Source of the DNA: Adenophora triphylla var. japonica | Taxonomy: Eukaryota > Streptophyta > Magnoliopsida > Asterales > Campanulaceae | Length of the DNA: 64,000 nt | Reading direction: 5' to 3' | Assembly: GCA_022495995.1 (NCBI GenBank) | Contig: JAFEMH010000979.1 | Coordinates: 1-64,000, forward strand | In this document: one piece after another, positions 41,640 through 55,200 of the stretch | Position numbering within the stretch: the first letter of the stretch is position 1 | How the letters are laid out: the number at the start of each line of letters is the position of its first letter | Program-made: the position numbers and the translations under genes | Notes under the pieces: generated by a model | The model's database searches: none | Seen by the model: only the letters and a program-made list of their open reading frames with translations | Told to the model about the DNA's origin: nothing

Positions 41640-43601
41640 AACAAAGAGTAGGATGATTTATAGTTTACTCAATGACAAAAACAAATATCTCGAGGTACAA
41701 TTATTGCAGCTGAAGGTATAAAAATTGATCACTCACTTTGGTCACCCCCATAACTGTCAGTCTGCAACTTTACGTCAAATGGAAGGAAGATGTTTTACAA
41801 ACAAAAAAATGCATTAATTTCTCCGTGGAAACCCATAGATACATCTTTCTTATACGTATAGGTGGAGACAACCACAAACACCACCAAACTCTTGGTCAAC
41901 TATTGTTCAAAACCCTCATCGGAGCTCCCTAGTCTCTCTTTGCTCAACAGGTACGCCCCCCTATCTCTCAAATTGATGTATCAATTTCAATTTATTCGAA
42001 AATAATTGATCGATTCTGCCTTTTGGAATGCTTTTGATTGAAATTCTTGTTGTAATTTTAATATCTGGAACTAAAGTAGGTGTAAAGAAATGATATCGTG
42101 ATTACGATCCTATGTGTGTGTGTTAGAGAGAGAGAGAGATAGAGGATGATTTGGTGTGTTTGAATTAAAATCATCATTGAAACTGCTGATTAACACCTTT
42201 CTGGTCGTGGGTTTAAGCCAGATTTGTAAGAACACACTGATATATGATGTGCAACTTGTCCTAGATGTTATAGTTGACCTAGAATTTAAGACCTACATGA
42301 CTACAATTGCAAGTTGTTCGTACTGCAAAGCCTCGTGTTTATTTCTTCTACGGGTGGTACATCTATAAACATGATGGATATACTCCCACCTCTCGACCAG
42401 TGTTAAATATACAAACTTTATGTATATACTCCCTCCTCCCCAAAATGATTGTACACTTCTGTTCGTGATCATGAACAAAAAAGTACCCTTCTTTTTGGAA
42501 CGGACGTATTAGTATCTTAATTTTATTGAGTAGATTGTCGAATGGAATATCTCAAGAAACAAAGCATGATTTTGTGAGTGGAACGGGGTTACTTTAATTC
42601 ACATTAGTAACTACTCTAATAGTTGAGGGATAGCGTTGGTCACTATTAAGAAAAGGCTTGAGTATACCCATGATGGTTTTGACACATGTGAAGGTTAAAG
42701 TTCAAATGTTATGGAGATTGTTGGAATACATTTGAAAGTTGATTTTTTAAGTGATAGTCCCAAAAATAGAATGACAAACTCCTTGATCAAACGAAGGGAG
42801 TAGTAATCTTCTTGGCTATTCCTTCGTCCCATTTGAAGAGTTCTACTTTCTCTTTCGGGATGTTCCACTCAAATTGTTTCATTCAAAATCAGAAGCACAT
42901 TTCCTATGATGTTTCCACCTTTATCCCTATATATGCAATGAACTAAACACAAGTCTGGTATGCAGCATCCTTTCCTTGTTATGTCCACTTTCAGTAGTAC
43001 TTGTGTATCTCTTAAAACTTTGACTTTTTGAAGGACGATTATTTGACTCGAATGCGGCAGTATCTGTGTTCGTTCCTTTGGAGGAATGTAGCCTCTTCTT
43101 TGCACATTTTGATTTGGTTATCATGCTTTTACTTTAGATAGGAAAATCTTTCTATTGATCTACTCCCATTTGACACATTTTAAGGAGTATGCTTCGTATG
43201 ATTCAACCTTCATGAAAATGCTCCAAGTTTATTGCCTATTTTAGATATGTGACCATTTCTTTGGGACAAACCAAAAAGGAAAGTGGGACAATTTTATTAG
43301 GAAGGAGGGAGTATGATTCATTTCATTATTTTTCAGAATGTTTTGATGCAAGGTTTATAAGTTTATGATGCCCTGTAGATGTATTTTACTGATACAAGAC
43401 GAAGAGGACCTCCCTAATTTTTTAGCGTACACAACAAAATGGAATCCGTCTAGATAATCCTCGAAGTTTTATGCTTCTCATTGATGGTAGTATAATGGGA
43501 TATGCTTTCCATCATATTGCATCTCTGGTCATTGTTGCCTTTCTGGGCAGCAAGTCTCCTATTTCTTGATCTCATAGTTTTTCTAAATTTTCTTTGGTTA
43601 G
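41640..43601 (+). promoter_or_regulatory. Promoter, 5' leader and leader intron of the ceramidase gene
   Basis: A leader exon probably ends at 41950 (ctttgctcaacag before gtacgc), and a leader intron runs to the acceptor ttggttag at 43601. This is inferred from splice-site quality only. The intron holds two weak Stowaway-like remnants: 42429-42800, ending gaagggagta, and about 42828-43311, ending gaaggagggagta. I see no coding sequence. Confidence 0.4.
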
Positions 43602-43648
43602 GATGGAAAGATATATATGAAGAATTAGACCCCGTAAGAACTACAAAG

Positions 43649-46600
43649 ATGTATCCTCTTTGTTCCGCTTCTGTTAGAACATCCACAACAATGATGTTTT
43701 CGGTGTTTCTACTCTTCGTCCTAGTCAACTCTCAATGTGCTCTCTCAGAATCTACGTACATGGTTGGCCTTGGAAGTTACGACATAACAGGGCCCGCTGC
43801 GGATGTCAATATGATGGGATATGCCAATATGGAACAAGTAGCCTCTGGAGTTCACTTCAGGTTGAGAGCTCGTGCATTTATTGTAGCTGAACCTGATGGG
43901 AACCGTGCAGTATTTGTTAACCTTGATGCTTGCATGGCCTCACAACTTGTTACAATCAAAGTTCTGGAAAGATTGAAGGCTAGGTAAATATCTGATTTGT
44001 AAATTTCATCTATAATTTTAACTTCACAGTACAATAGTTGTGTGATTGATTCCTCCATTTTGGTGGTATGAAGGTATGGTAACCTCTATAATGAACAAAA
44101 TGTTGCTATCAGTGGAATTCATACTCATGCTGGGCCCGGAGGGTATCTCCAATATATTGTGTATATTGTAACATCTCTTGGTTTTGTACGCCAATCATTT
44201 GATGTCCTTGTTGACGGCATCGAGAAAAGCATTGTGCAAGCTCATGAGAATCTTCGGCCTGGCTCTATCTTGGTGAATAAAGGTAAAGTATTCAGTTATC
44301 ATTTACTCCTTCCGTCTCATAATAAATGTCGCACTATCCTTTTTAGTCTGTCCCAAAATGAATGTCGCATTTCTAAATAAGGAAAGAGTCTTAGTGCAAT
44401 TTTATTATTGTACAAGCAATGTACAAACAAGTAAAGCATGTTCCTTAAAATGTTGCCAAGTCAAATACGACATTTATTATGGGACGGAGGGAGTATTTGA
44501 TATGTACTCCCTCCGTCCCACCGATCTTAAGAAAACTTTTCATTTTGGGCGTCCCACTAATCTTAAGAATTCCCAAAATGGAAAGTTTATATTACTTTTA
44601 TATTAAATGGGACCCACTTGTCATACTCACAACAATAATCCCATCACTATTCCCTCCACTCATTCTCTCTCCTATTTAATTTTTCACACTCACAACACTT
44701 CTTCCACTCATTCTCTCTCCTAATACTATAATAATATTCCTTAATTCCCACACCAAATGAAAAATTCCTAAGATGGCTGGGACGGAGGGAGTATTCCTTT
44801 TGATTGAAGCTAATTTATCTATATTGCTTTCCAGGAGAGCTCTTAGATGCTGGTGTAAACCGTAGTCCGAGTGCTTATCTAAACAACCCTGCTGCAGAGA
44901 GGAAAAAGTACAAGTATGATGTTGATAAAGAAATGACGCTCATAAAGTTTGTAGATGATGAATGGGGTCCAGTTGGAAGCTTTAATTGGTTTGCGACTCA
45001 TGGAACTTCTATGAGCCGTACAAATTCACTGATTAGTGGTGACAATAAAGGGGCTGCTGCAAGATTTATGGAGGATTGGTATGGAAGAGATGTTAATCAG
45101 GAAGGTACTGAAAGCCTGTTAGTCAATGATGCAGAAGCTGCAAGTATACCTCGAAGAATTTCCAGCATAATTCCTGACCTTTATAACAATCGTAAGTTAT
45201 ATAGTTTTATTAAAATGCAGAATGTCCGTAATTGTATCTTTGCTATGTGACCTATTAGTTTCATTGCCCTAATGTTAGGGATTGGGATGATAACCAGTCA
45301 GGTTTGGCTCAGGATCATCCCTTCCCAAATCCATCTGAACTAACCCCCCTCCCCTAATACCCAAACCTGGTCCGACTTACAACCTGCTTCAACCCTTAAA
45401 CCCAACAGGTGAAAGTCCCCATCTTACTTTTATTTGAAAACTTGAGCCGACTTCTCATTTGGAACTTGGTTTAAATTAGGAACATCAGGGCGCCTTTCCC
45501 TATTATAACCTATAGATATTGGAATTTTTTTTATATAAATATCTTAATATCACGGGTAAGATAGTCATAATGTCATACTCCCTCCGTCCCATCCGACTTA
45601 GGACAATTTGCCGTTTTGGGCGTCCCACTCGACTTAGGACGTCCCAAAATGGCAAGTTTATATTATTTTTATATTCAATGGGACCCACTTGTCATATTCA
45701 CAACAACAATTCCCTTACTATTCCTCCACTCATTCTCTCTCCTATTTTACTTTTCATGCTCACAATACCTCCTCCACTCATTCTCTCTCCTCTTATTATA
45801 TTAGTATTTCTTAATCCCCGTGTCGGAAGAGAAAATCCTAAGTCGGATGGGACGGAGGGAGTATATACTATCTGAGTCTCTTTGGTTGAGTTGATCATTT
45901 CCCCATCCTAGCACAAACCTGCTGGGAATCGGAAAACACTCCCTAAAGCTGGGCCACAAGAAGCTGGTCCAAATTGGATTTGAGACAGATCTACTTAACG
46001 GGGATGGTTTGGTTGATATTCTCTATAAAGTTACTCTTTTTTTTTCTTTTTCTTTTTTTTTTTTTTTTTTGGAAGAAGCACACAGATATTGATTATGTAA
46101 TGCCAATGTGTGTATCTGTTATAGGTAAACAGTTGATGGAGATTGCTTCAACTTTCCAGTCTTCTCCAGGAAAACCAGCGACAAGAATTTCTAGTGTGGC
46201 AAGACGAGTTAGGAGTGCCCTTAGGCAGGCTGACAGGCCTCAATTTGTATCTGCATTTTGCCAATCAAACTGTGGTGATGTAAGCCCGAATGTTCTTGGT
46301 GCTTTTTGCATAGACACCGGGCTGCCTTGTGATTTCAATCATAGTACCTGCAATGGTAGAAATGAGCAGTGCTATGGCCGTGGCCCAGGGTACCTACAAT
46401 ATACATTTCCTAATACTCCCACCATCCCATAATACATGTCGCACTTTCCTTTCTAGTCCGTCCCAAAATAAATGTCGCATTTCCAAATAAGAAAATAGGC
46501 TTAATGCAAAGTTACCATTGTACAAGCAAAGCACTTTCCTTTTGTAGTCCGTCCCAATATAAATGTCGCGTTTTCAAATAGGGAAATAGGCTTATGCAAA

Positions 46601-48834
46601 GTTACCATTGTACAAGCAAAGCACAAGCAATTAAAGCACATCCCTTAAAAGTGTTGACATGTCAAATGCGACATCTATTGTGGCACGGAGGGTATATTAC
46701 TTTGTTCGGTTACTTGTTACGGAAATAAGTCTAATGGCCATTTGCCTTTTGGCAGTTACCCGGATGAGTTTGAAAGTACACGCATAATTGGTGAAAGGCA
46801 ATTTAGAAAAGCTGTGGAATTATTCAAAGATGCATCGGAGCAAGTGAAAGGGAAGGTTAGGTCTCGACACATGTATGTTGACTTCTCAAATCTTGAGCTC
46901 CAGAATTCTAAAGCAAGAGGGACTAATGAAACAGCAAGAACATGCCCAGCTGCCATGGGTTTTGGCTTTGCTGCTGGAACCACTGATGGGCCTGGAGCAT
47001 TTGACTTCCAACAAGGAGATGACCAGGTTAGAAATTAGCATCATCCCGATGAACTTCTTGAATGTTATTTTTTTAAAAAAAAATCTACTCTCTCCGTCCC
47101 GGATCAAGAGTCCTACCAAGAGTTTGTACGCTTATTAAGAAAAGATTAAATGTGTAAACAATTGCAAGTGGGTTGAGGACAAAATTGTCCAAAACACTAT
47201 TGATGATTCAAGTGGATAAAAAGTAGGGTAGTAATTTGTTTTTTGTTTTTTTGTAATTCTACAAAAGGAAAGTAGGACTCTTAGTCTGGGACGGAGGGAG
47301 TAACTTTTAATGTTGTTACAGGGCAATGCCTTTTGGAAGCTTGTGGGGGGCTTTCTTAAAAAGCCCAGGGAGGAGCAGGTCAATTGTCAGCATCCGAAGC
47401 CTATTCTCATTGATACTGGTGAAATGAAGGAACCCTATGACTGGGCGGTGAGTTGAATATAATCTTTATTTGGCCTTTAGGCTAAACTCAAGTAGCGGAC
47501 CGGCTTGAAGATAATCTTGTTTATGCATATTGCAGCCTTCAATACTTCCAGTTCAGATTTTGCAAATTGGGCAACTTGTTATTCTCAGCGTACCAGGAGG
47601 TAAAAAAAATTCCTGTTTTGGATTTCCTAGTATTTGCTGATCTTGGACATGAAGCTGTCTCCACTTTTTTATATACTCGCACCGTCTCAAAATAAATCTA
47701 GCGCTTTACATTTTGGTTTGTTCTAAAATAAATGCCGCATTTCAAAAAATAGGATATAAAGTTTAGTGATCTCCCTCCCTAATCTACCCTTTGTTAAAAA
47801 GGGGTCTAAACATGGGCTGAATTTATCCAGTCGCAGATTCGGAAGATTACGTTAACGTAGCACTAATCGAAATGACGAGAAATATGAAAAGATCGGGGGC
47901 AATTTAGGAAGCATACAAAAAGCTTTAAAATGTTGACTTATCAACTGTGACATTTATTTCGGGATGGAGGAAGTAATAAGGTTCTGTTTTATGCAGAATT
48001 CACTACCATGGCTGGCAGGCGTCTCCGTGATGCTGTCAAGACAGTTCTGACTTCTGGGGGGAATGGAGAATTTGATAACAATGTCCATATTGTTATCGCG
48101 GGGCTCACAAATACATATTCACAATATGTGACCACTTTTGAGGAATATCAGGCTCAAAGATACGAGGTTTGACTATGTCTTTGACTTTCTTAGTAGGAGT
48201 TTTCAGGTCAAGGTTTTGCATACCATCTTCCATTGTTGTTAATCTTTTTATACCGGGTATTTTATTTCACGATATTGGTTATTAGGGAGCTTCTACTCTC
48301 TATGGCCCACACACCCTCAACGCATACATACAAGAATTCGAGAAACTAGCAGCATCTCTCATTAATGGTCACCTACTCGACTCGGGCCCACAACCACCGG
48401 ATTTGCTCGACAAACAAATCAGCCTACTGACACCAGTCGTCATGGATGCAACTCCACTCGGTGTAAACTTTGGTGATGTTAAAACCGACATTCCTTCCAA
48501 CTCCAACTTCAAGAGGGGCGAAATTGTCACAGTTGTTTTCTGGTCAGCCTGCCCGAGGAATGACCCCATGACCGAGGGCACCTATGCACTGGTCGAGATT
48601 TTGCAGGCCAAAGAAACTTGGGTCCCAGCCTATGATGACGATGACTTCTGCTTGAAGTTCAAGTGGTCGAGACCTGCAAAGCTCAGTACGAGAAGTCACG
48701 CGACCATAGAGTGGCGGATTCCCGAGTCGGCATTGGCGGGTGTGTATAGGATAAGGCATTTTGGTGCATCGAAACGGCTTTTTGGTTCGGTCCACCATTT
48801 TACGGGCACTTCTAGTGCCTTTGTTGTAACATGA
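43649..48834 (+). CDS. NCER: Neutral ceramidase
   Basis: Nine coding exons (43649-43983, 44074-44282, 44835-45191, 46125-46389, 46756-47026, 47322-47447, 47536-47599, 47997-48166, 48286-48834) join in frame to 781 residues, the normal plant length. The enzyme hydrolyses ceramide to sphingosine and fatty acid in the secretory pathway. A hydrophobic signal peptide (MMFSVFLLFVLVNSQCALS) follows an alternative start at 43691. The first Met of the frame in the exon, 43649, is given here. Zinc-ligand His motifs are GIHTHAGPGG (about residue 128) and FNWFATHGTSMS. The catalytic serine motif NCGDVSPN is at about 349-356. The C-terminal beta domain ends HFTGTSSAFVVT. Introns 2, 3, 4, 5 and 7 each hold Stowaway-type MITEs. 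Confidence 0.93.
44306..44493. mobile_element. Stowaway-type MITE in ceramidase intron 2 (a)
   Basis: Ends ctccttccgtctcataataa and ttattatgggacggagggag with flanking TA. It belongs to the subfamily whose sub-terminal word is aatgtcgca. Confidence 0.85.
44507..44791. mobile_element. Stowaway-type MITE in ceramidase intron 2 (b)
   Basis: Ends ctccctccgtcccaccgatc and gatggctgggacggagggag with TA on both sides. It starts 13 bp after the preceding MITE and belongs to a different subfamily. Confidence 0.88.
45578..45861. mobile_element. Stowaway-type MITE in ceramidase intron 3
   Basis: Ends ctccctccgtcccatccgac and gtcggatgggacggagggag with TA duplications. Closely similar inside to the element at 44507-44791 (shared word tgggacccacttgtcat). 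Confidence 0.9.
46416..46692. mobile_element. Stowaway-type MITE in ceramidase intron 4
   Basis: Ends ctcccaccatcccataatac and tattgtggcacggagg, flanked by TA. Contains an internal tandem duplication of about 85 bp around tccgtcccaaaataaatgtcg. Confidence 0.75.
47088..47300. mobile_element. Stowaway-type MITE in ceramidase intron 5
   Basis: Ends ctctctccgtcccggatcaa and ttagtctgggacggagggag, TA-flanked, with agagtcctacc matching aggactctt near the other end. Confidence 0.85.
47676..47973. mobile_element. Stowaway-type MITE in ceramidase intron 7
   Basis: Ends ctcgcaccgtctcaaaataa and ttatttcgggatggaggaag, TA-flanked, more diverged than the others. Confidence 0.75.
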
Positions 48835-49418
48835 GAAACGAGGAGTGTATATATTTGTAGTGTATTATAGGTTTATGATATGCTTCCTTGTGAAATATAA
48901 CCTAAGCAAGTATTCTCACTTCTATTTGGGTCAATTATTTTGTTTGACTACAAGTATTTATTGGCTGTGATTAAATTTTCTTTAATGAACTGCTATTTTG
49001 AGATTACGTCGTTCAATATAGTTTCATACAAAGCTAATAACATTATATCTAATTATTACGCATGAGGGTAGTAGCTGGATACCAACCCGACTAGCCGTTT
49101 GTTCGTGGTTTCAGGTCACATTTGTTAGGGATCAAAAGTCATCAAACTATTGATAGATGAAGGCTGATCGTGATCGTTTATTGCGTCATTACACGGGAAG
49201 ATTATGTTATGTGGGCCCATAGCAATTCATTATTACATCATGTATCAAGACCAGAATACCTCGCTAGAATCCTACCTAAAAGATGGCTATGGCAATGGCG
49301 GCCAAATATGGGTTTGACTTTCATAAATTTGCCATCATCCCTAACCCTTAAAGCAAAGTACACCATATGCAATTATGCATGTATAACTGATTTTTCTAAT
49401 TTTCTCAAATCATTAAAA
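48835..49418. other. Ceramidase 3' region and spacer
   Basis: Probable 3' UTR to about 48960 (TATA- and TAAT-rich, with aatataa near 48894). After that no coding signal. Confidence 0.4.
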
Positions 49419-49420
49419 TA

Positions 49421-49724
49421 CTCCCTCCGTCTCAGGAAATGGTTCACCATTTTTGGTCCGGCATGCAAATTAAGGAAATAGGTGGGAAGAAAAAATGTTG
49501 CGAGTGTAATTTGGAAATAGGAGAGAAAATTAGTGGAGGAAATAGTAAATTTAAAAAGTGTTGTGAGTGTAATAGTGAATTAGGAGAGAGAATGAGTGGA
49601 GAAAATAGTGAGTGGGTATAATAGAATATTAATAAAACTTTTTCATTTTAGAAAAGGTGAAGCTTCAAACAGGACGCCATTTTGGATAAAACGTGAAGCA
49701 TTTTCTTTTCTGGAACGGAGAGAG
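49421..49724. mobile_element. Stowaway-type MITE
   Basis: Ends ctccctccgtctcaggaaat and tttctggaacggagagag, flanked by TA. The interior contains a short tandem repeat of gagagaatgagtggagaaaatag-like words. Confidence 0.8.
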
Positions 49725-49726
49725 TA

Positions 49727-51299
49727 TGCTTTTATTTATGTCTAAGGCACCTCAAGAAAGGTCACACCGTTTTAGAGGAAATAACACCGGCTCAAATATG
49801 CTGAAATTCGCTAGTTACAGTAAAAAATTTATATTTTTTCTCGCTAAAACTCGTTATTTCTGATAGCGAGTTTTGTGAAACTCGCTACTGACATGACAGT
49901 AGCGAGTTTATCCTTTTTCTTGCTATAAAACTTGATTATTTGGACAAATATTTTTCAAGTCTTATCATTTAATACACTAGATTGACTCCCGTGCGATGCA
50001 CGGGGCGTTAATATATAATCAAAAGACAAAAAATAAACTAAAATAAACCAATAACTCAATTCGTTTATACATTATGGAATGCTTGCTTAAAAATTACATT
50101 GTCATTACATAAAAATTAGAAAACAATAAAATAGAAATAAAAAAAAAATTATAAGGAATATGCATTTCTTTATATAAAATTCTGTAGTATTTTATCATTT
50201 AAAAAATTAAATAAAACAAACGAACATGTTTATCAAATACGAAATAAGTTATTGAAATCAATTAAAAAAATGTGAAGATTGGAAATCTAGTTAAAAGAAA
50301 GGTGATATTTTATTTCTTTTTGATGAAGAGATTTTTGTAAATAAAAACAAAAGTTTTGGTCATATCAAAAGAATAGTACAATTATCTAATAAAAATTAAT
50401 ATCATTCTTTTTCAAATGAAAACTTTCAATTAACTCATGATCGTACATCAAAAAAATTATGTCATAATTGTGTACATTAACTCATTATGAACATAATCAT
50501 GATATTTATTTTCAATTTAACTTATCATTTAATACATTTATCATCTAGGGGAATGCTCTTTTAAAAAGGAATAAAATGGGAAAAAAAAAATCCCAATCCG
50601 AATTCTACTGGTTGGGCCCACGCTTGTACATTTTAGTACTAAAAAATCAAACCCCACCGACACACATGATGACCAGTAGATGCCCACGTAATTTGTGAAT
50701 TGCACTTTTACCCCCTTATTGTTTAAAGGGTTATGCATTGTTTGATACCAAGATTTCGGGTGCGTGTATAATTATTGATCTAACATGACCGGACCTCCTT
50801 GATCGCAAATGCTAGAATGCCTTTGAGCTACTACCGAAAGAAAGATAGCGGCCTTATAGATGAATGTTAGCATTATCACGTGGTCGAACTAAAGCAATCA
50901 TTTCCAAACATTTTTCGGTCTATACTAAATTTCAAAAATCATAGAGTAATAGCAAATTTTAATGTTGATCAATCGTTAAACTGATGTTTGTATGTTAACT
51001 TGATCTTGATCTATGTAGAGATATAACAAAGTGGAAATAGTCATATAATATAACTGCAAACGGGAAACTATGTATCATCTATTTGACAAAATTTGACGAA
51101 AGTTTTAAAATTAAAACATCATATTTGAGGAACATTTTGTTTGAGAAGTTGAATTTAATTTGTAAAATGAAGCGATCAAGCTTGTGAAGCTCAAATATAG
51201 AAAACTATGTTATCAAGCTTGGCTTATTGGACTCCGCCCAAACTTAACTTGATAAACACGACAAAACAGCCAGACAAAATCAGTAAGAATAATAAGATA
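49727..51299. other. Intergenic DNA with an old repeat
   Basis: At 49800-49930 the word gcgagttt/aaactcgc recurs in both orientations. At 49990-50006 lies the palindrome cccgtgcgatgcacggg, a hairpin seen at the edge of dispersed plant repeats I cannot classify. The rest, to 50540, is very AT-rich. No gene. Confidence 0.35.
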
Positions 51300-51301
51300 T
51301 A

Positions 51302-51552
51302 CTCCCTTCGTCTCACAATTCTACGTACTTTTGTGTCGGCGCGGGAATTAAGGTAAAAGGTGATAAAGGTAATGTGTTGTGAGTGTAAAAGTAAAATATG
51401 AAAGAGAATGAGTGGAGAGAATAGTAAATTTGAAAAGTGTTGTGAGTAGAGAGAAGTGGGTCTCATTTTCATTTTGAAAAAGTACAAATTATTGTGGGAA
51501 ACTCAAAAGGGATCTTTTTACGAATTATTGTGGAACAGAGGGAGGGAGGGAG
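51302..51552. mobile_element. Stowaway-type MITE
   Basis: Ends ctcccttcgtctcacaattc and tattgtggaacagaggga followed by tandem ggga, flanked by TA. Lies in the promoter region of the transporter gene. Confidence 0.8.
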
Positions 51553-51825
51553 TAAGTCATATGATATGTCAGAAATTGAGTTTATATGGTAGTAACACAA
51601 CATGAAAGCCTATACTCATCTTACAAAATGTTTAACTATATCCCATGACGTACTTCACAATCTCGATTCAAAAGCGAAACTTAAACAAGTGAACTTCTCG
51701 TATAACCTTAACATAAGAGGGCTAATTAGTCATTCTTTTGAAATAGAGAGGTAGTATTGCAAATTTATCCAAAATCAAAGATTGACATTTCCATCCCCCC
51801 AATTCACAACAAACTCCACCCACCC

Positions 51826-51918
51826 CCTCTCTCTCACACACACAAAACACGCACACATCGCCTGCATATTTTTAGCATTACCGCGTTGAAGCCTTCGTCT
51901 CCGAGCTCGCGCCTTCAC

Positions 51919-51955
<37 letters not shown>

Positions 51956-51978
51956 GAGTCTCTCTCTCTCTCTAAGAT
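51826..51978. repeat. CT/CA microsatellites in the transporter leader
   Basis: (ct)n and (ca)n runs at 51826-51850 and 51917-51976, separated by unique DNA, in the presumed 5' UTR 230 to 380 bp before the start codon. Confidence 0.85.
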
Positions 51979-52202
51979 TCTAATCTATTCATACATTGTA
52001 CATAGAGTCAGCTCCAAATCCCCTTGAATTTTTGCACCCCCAAATCCACGCAGATCCACAGTCAACGACCACCCACCACCAGCTTTCTCTTTCTAAAAAC
52101 CTGCCCCAACTCCCAGATCTCCCCACCAAACCCCTGATTTCAATCCTCATATGTTCCTCTCAACCAACATTTGAAGAACCCTAGAAAAAAACCCCAATTC
52201 AA

Positions 52203-55200
52203 ATGAAGGGCACGGGCCAGTGGTTCACGATCGGGCTCGTGTCGGCATGGTACACATCGAACATTGGCGTTCTCTTACTCAACAAGTATTTACTCAGCAA
52301 CTATGGCTTCAGGTACCCAATTTTCCTCACCATGTGCCACATGACTGCTTGTTCTCTCCTCAGTTATATCGCCATTGTTTGGATGAAGATGGTTCCGTTG
52401 CAAACTATCCGGTCTAGGGTTCAGTTCATGAAGATCTCGGCACTCAGCTTAATCTTCTGTACTTCAGTTGTTAGTGGAAATGTGTCGTTGAGGTACCTTC
52501 CGGTTTCGTTTAGTCAGGCTGTCGGCGCCACCACGCCGTTTTTCACGGCGGTTTTTGCCTACTTGATTACGGTGAAGAGGGAGGCTTGGTTGACTTACTT
52601 GACTCTAGTTCCTGTGGTTACTGGTGTCGTCATTGCTAGTGGGGTAATTAATCATTTCTTTGACCCTTTTGATTGTGTTATTGATTGATCAGAATTGAAA
52701 TGATCCCAATTTAAGGTTTATCCTATTTCTTTTGATTTGACTTTTGCCTACATGGGAAAAGAAAGGATTTTGTTTTTTGGTTGATTTACCGAATTGCTAA
52801 GATAGGCTATAATACGTTTTAGTTTCGGGGATTGTAGCGTATGTTTTTTATTGTTTCCATTATTCTTTCTTTATGCTTGACTTCTCAGTGTTAGTAGTTC
52901 TTTATGCTGTGAAAGAACTTCTGATTCACTTTGGTAATGCTAGCTAAGCTATCTGCTATCCTAGAAAAGGATCTTGATTTTGAGAATTGTTATATAGACT
53001 CGTAAAATTGTTGAGTAATCCCGTAAGTTTGAAATTTCAAAATTGCCATAGAATGAAATGACTCTAATACCCTTAAATCCATACACCCATTCTTATATAC
53101 TTCTTTTTTAAAACTCACTTCTTTTTTAAAACTCATTGTTAATCCCATTTCTAAATACTTATTCACTTTCTAACCATATAAATGTGTTAAATTGTTGTCT
53201 TAAATATTCTGTTTTCGTGGCAAAAATTAGGACAGCGTTTGATGATTTTTTCCCCAGAATCGGCCACACCCAGCCCAAAAAACAAAAAAAGTTGGGCCAC
53301 ACCCGGCCGAAAAACAAAACAAAGTTCGGCCACACCCAGTCGAACCATTAATAAAATTCGGCAGCTACCGGACGATTTTTGGGATTGGTTCGGCCAGTAC
53401 CGGCCGAACTTTTGTAATTTAGGAAAAAAAAAATTCAAATATTTTGGCCTATTATTTGGGTATATAACATTGTTTTGATATGAGTTTTACAAAAAAATAA
53501 AAAAAAATGCCCTAAATAGAACTTCCGGCCAGTTGTTCAATCTTGAGAATTTATTCAAAAAGTTCGACCGGGTATGACTGAACTTATTCAAGAAGTTCGA
53601 CCGGGTGTGACTGAACTTATTCAAGAGGTTCGGCCGGGTGTGGCTGAACTTATTCAAGAAGTTCGGCCACTACTGGCCGAACAGATCTACAATTTCGGTC
53701 AGTACTGGCCGAACCACCACAAACCCAGAATTTGAAACAATTGAACCAAAAAATTCTCAACTTGAAACATTAATCGAACGAATTAAACCCTAGGAAGTAA
53801 TTTTCGAACGAATTGAACCAAAATTATCTTGTTTTCCAATGTTTCTCTCTAAAATTCAGTAAATGTTGATGGGTGTGGGTGAGTGAGAGGTTATATTTGG
53901 TTAATGGGTGTGGGTAGGGTGGGTGGGTGAGAGAGAAGGTATAAATGAGATAAGGGGTATAAAGGGAAAGGAAGGGGTTTGTTTTAATTTTTGGAGGGTG
54001 AATTTAATGATACGAGTTTACTCAACAATTTTACTGGCCTATATAACAATTCTCTTTGATTTTGATGCCCAAGTGGTGTGTGACATGTTTCAATTATGTG
54101 ATTTGTCTGATTGTGAGCCAAAAATTGGTGGAGGCATGTGTCAATAGTTTGTCTTAGGGGCCAAAAGTTGAAGGGCACCTTTTTCCAGTGCACCAACATT
54201 ACCCTTTTGCTTATAATTGGCAATGTTGACCTACATGCTATTTACAGTACAATGCAGCAGTATACATTTTTTTTTTTTTTGGGTGTGTGTGATTGTTTCT
54301 CTTTTTGCATTTTTTTTGACAAGTACTTCCCTTGTCCAAAAATGAATGTCACTGTTCTGGTTTTCACATTTGAGGATTTTTAAAGAATTTGAGCTTGAAG
54401 CAGTATCTCACTAGCTATATATTTGAATGCCCTTTGTGTCCTCATGATAATTTTGCCAGTATAAACTAGGACGTGATAGTTAGAGGAGAATTTAGTAAAT
54501 TTAAAGAAACGGGGTTGTTGTTGTTGTAAAGGAAAGGGGTTACTTATTTTAAGGAATTTCTGAAAAGGGCACTCATTTTGGGATATCAGTAATATATTTA
54601 ACCTAAAGATGGGGCATATGCAATTGTAATATGAACATATTGTCGGATGAGACAGACTTGTTGTTTCTTGGTTTGAGTTTATTTTTCAAATGGACTAAGA
54701 TCTAGTGTTTGATAAGTTGATAAATATAAATGAACATTCCTCTAATAGTTCAAGATGTTGCTTATTAGGATGTATAACATATAGCTCCAAACTTTTTTAT
54801 TTTTGCGTGTCTGAATTCTTAGGAATCTCTTATTCTTATGATTCTAAATAAGTTTCTCATTCCTACTATGGTTAGTAAAAGATAGCTGCAGCTTACAGCT
54901 TTGCAACATCTTTTGAATGCTTAGACCACACGATCTCATTTCGATACAGCATTCCCTTTTGATGGAGATTTCCTGGAATTTACTTGTCCTTGGATGACAG
55001 TTCAATAATTAGAGATCTTTATGAATCAAAAAACCTGCAACTTTGAACCCTAAAGGAAGAAGCTTCATTTATGGTGATTGGAAATTGTATTGAAATCAAG
55101 GCTTCCAATGAAAACTAAGTAATCCTAACAAAGGTGCTAAATTTTGATTGGTGAAAAGAAGGATCCTCTTGTTGACCATTATTCACACAGAGAAATAGAA

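Noticed and set aside
42429..43311. Two further Stowaway MITEs in the ceramidase leader intron
   Set aside because: Only the outer 10-13 bases look right. Inner inverted complementarity is poor, so they are mentioned as remnants but not listed as elements.
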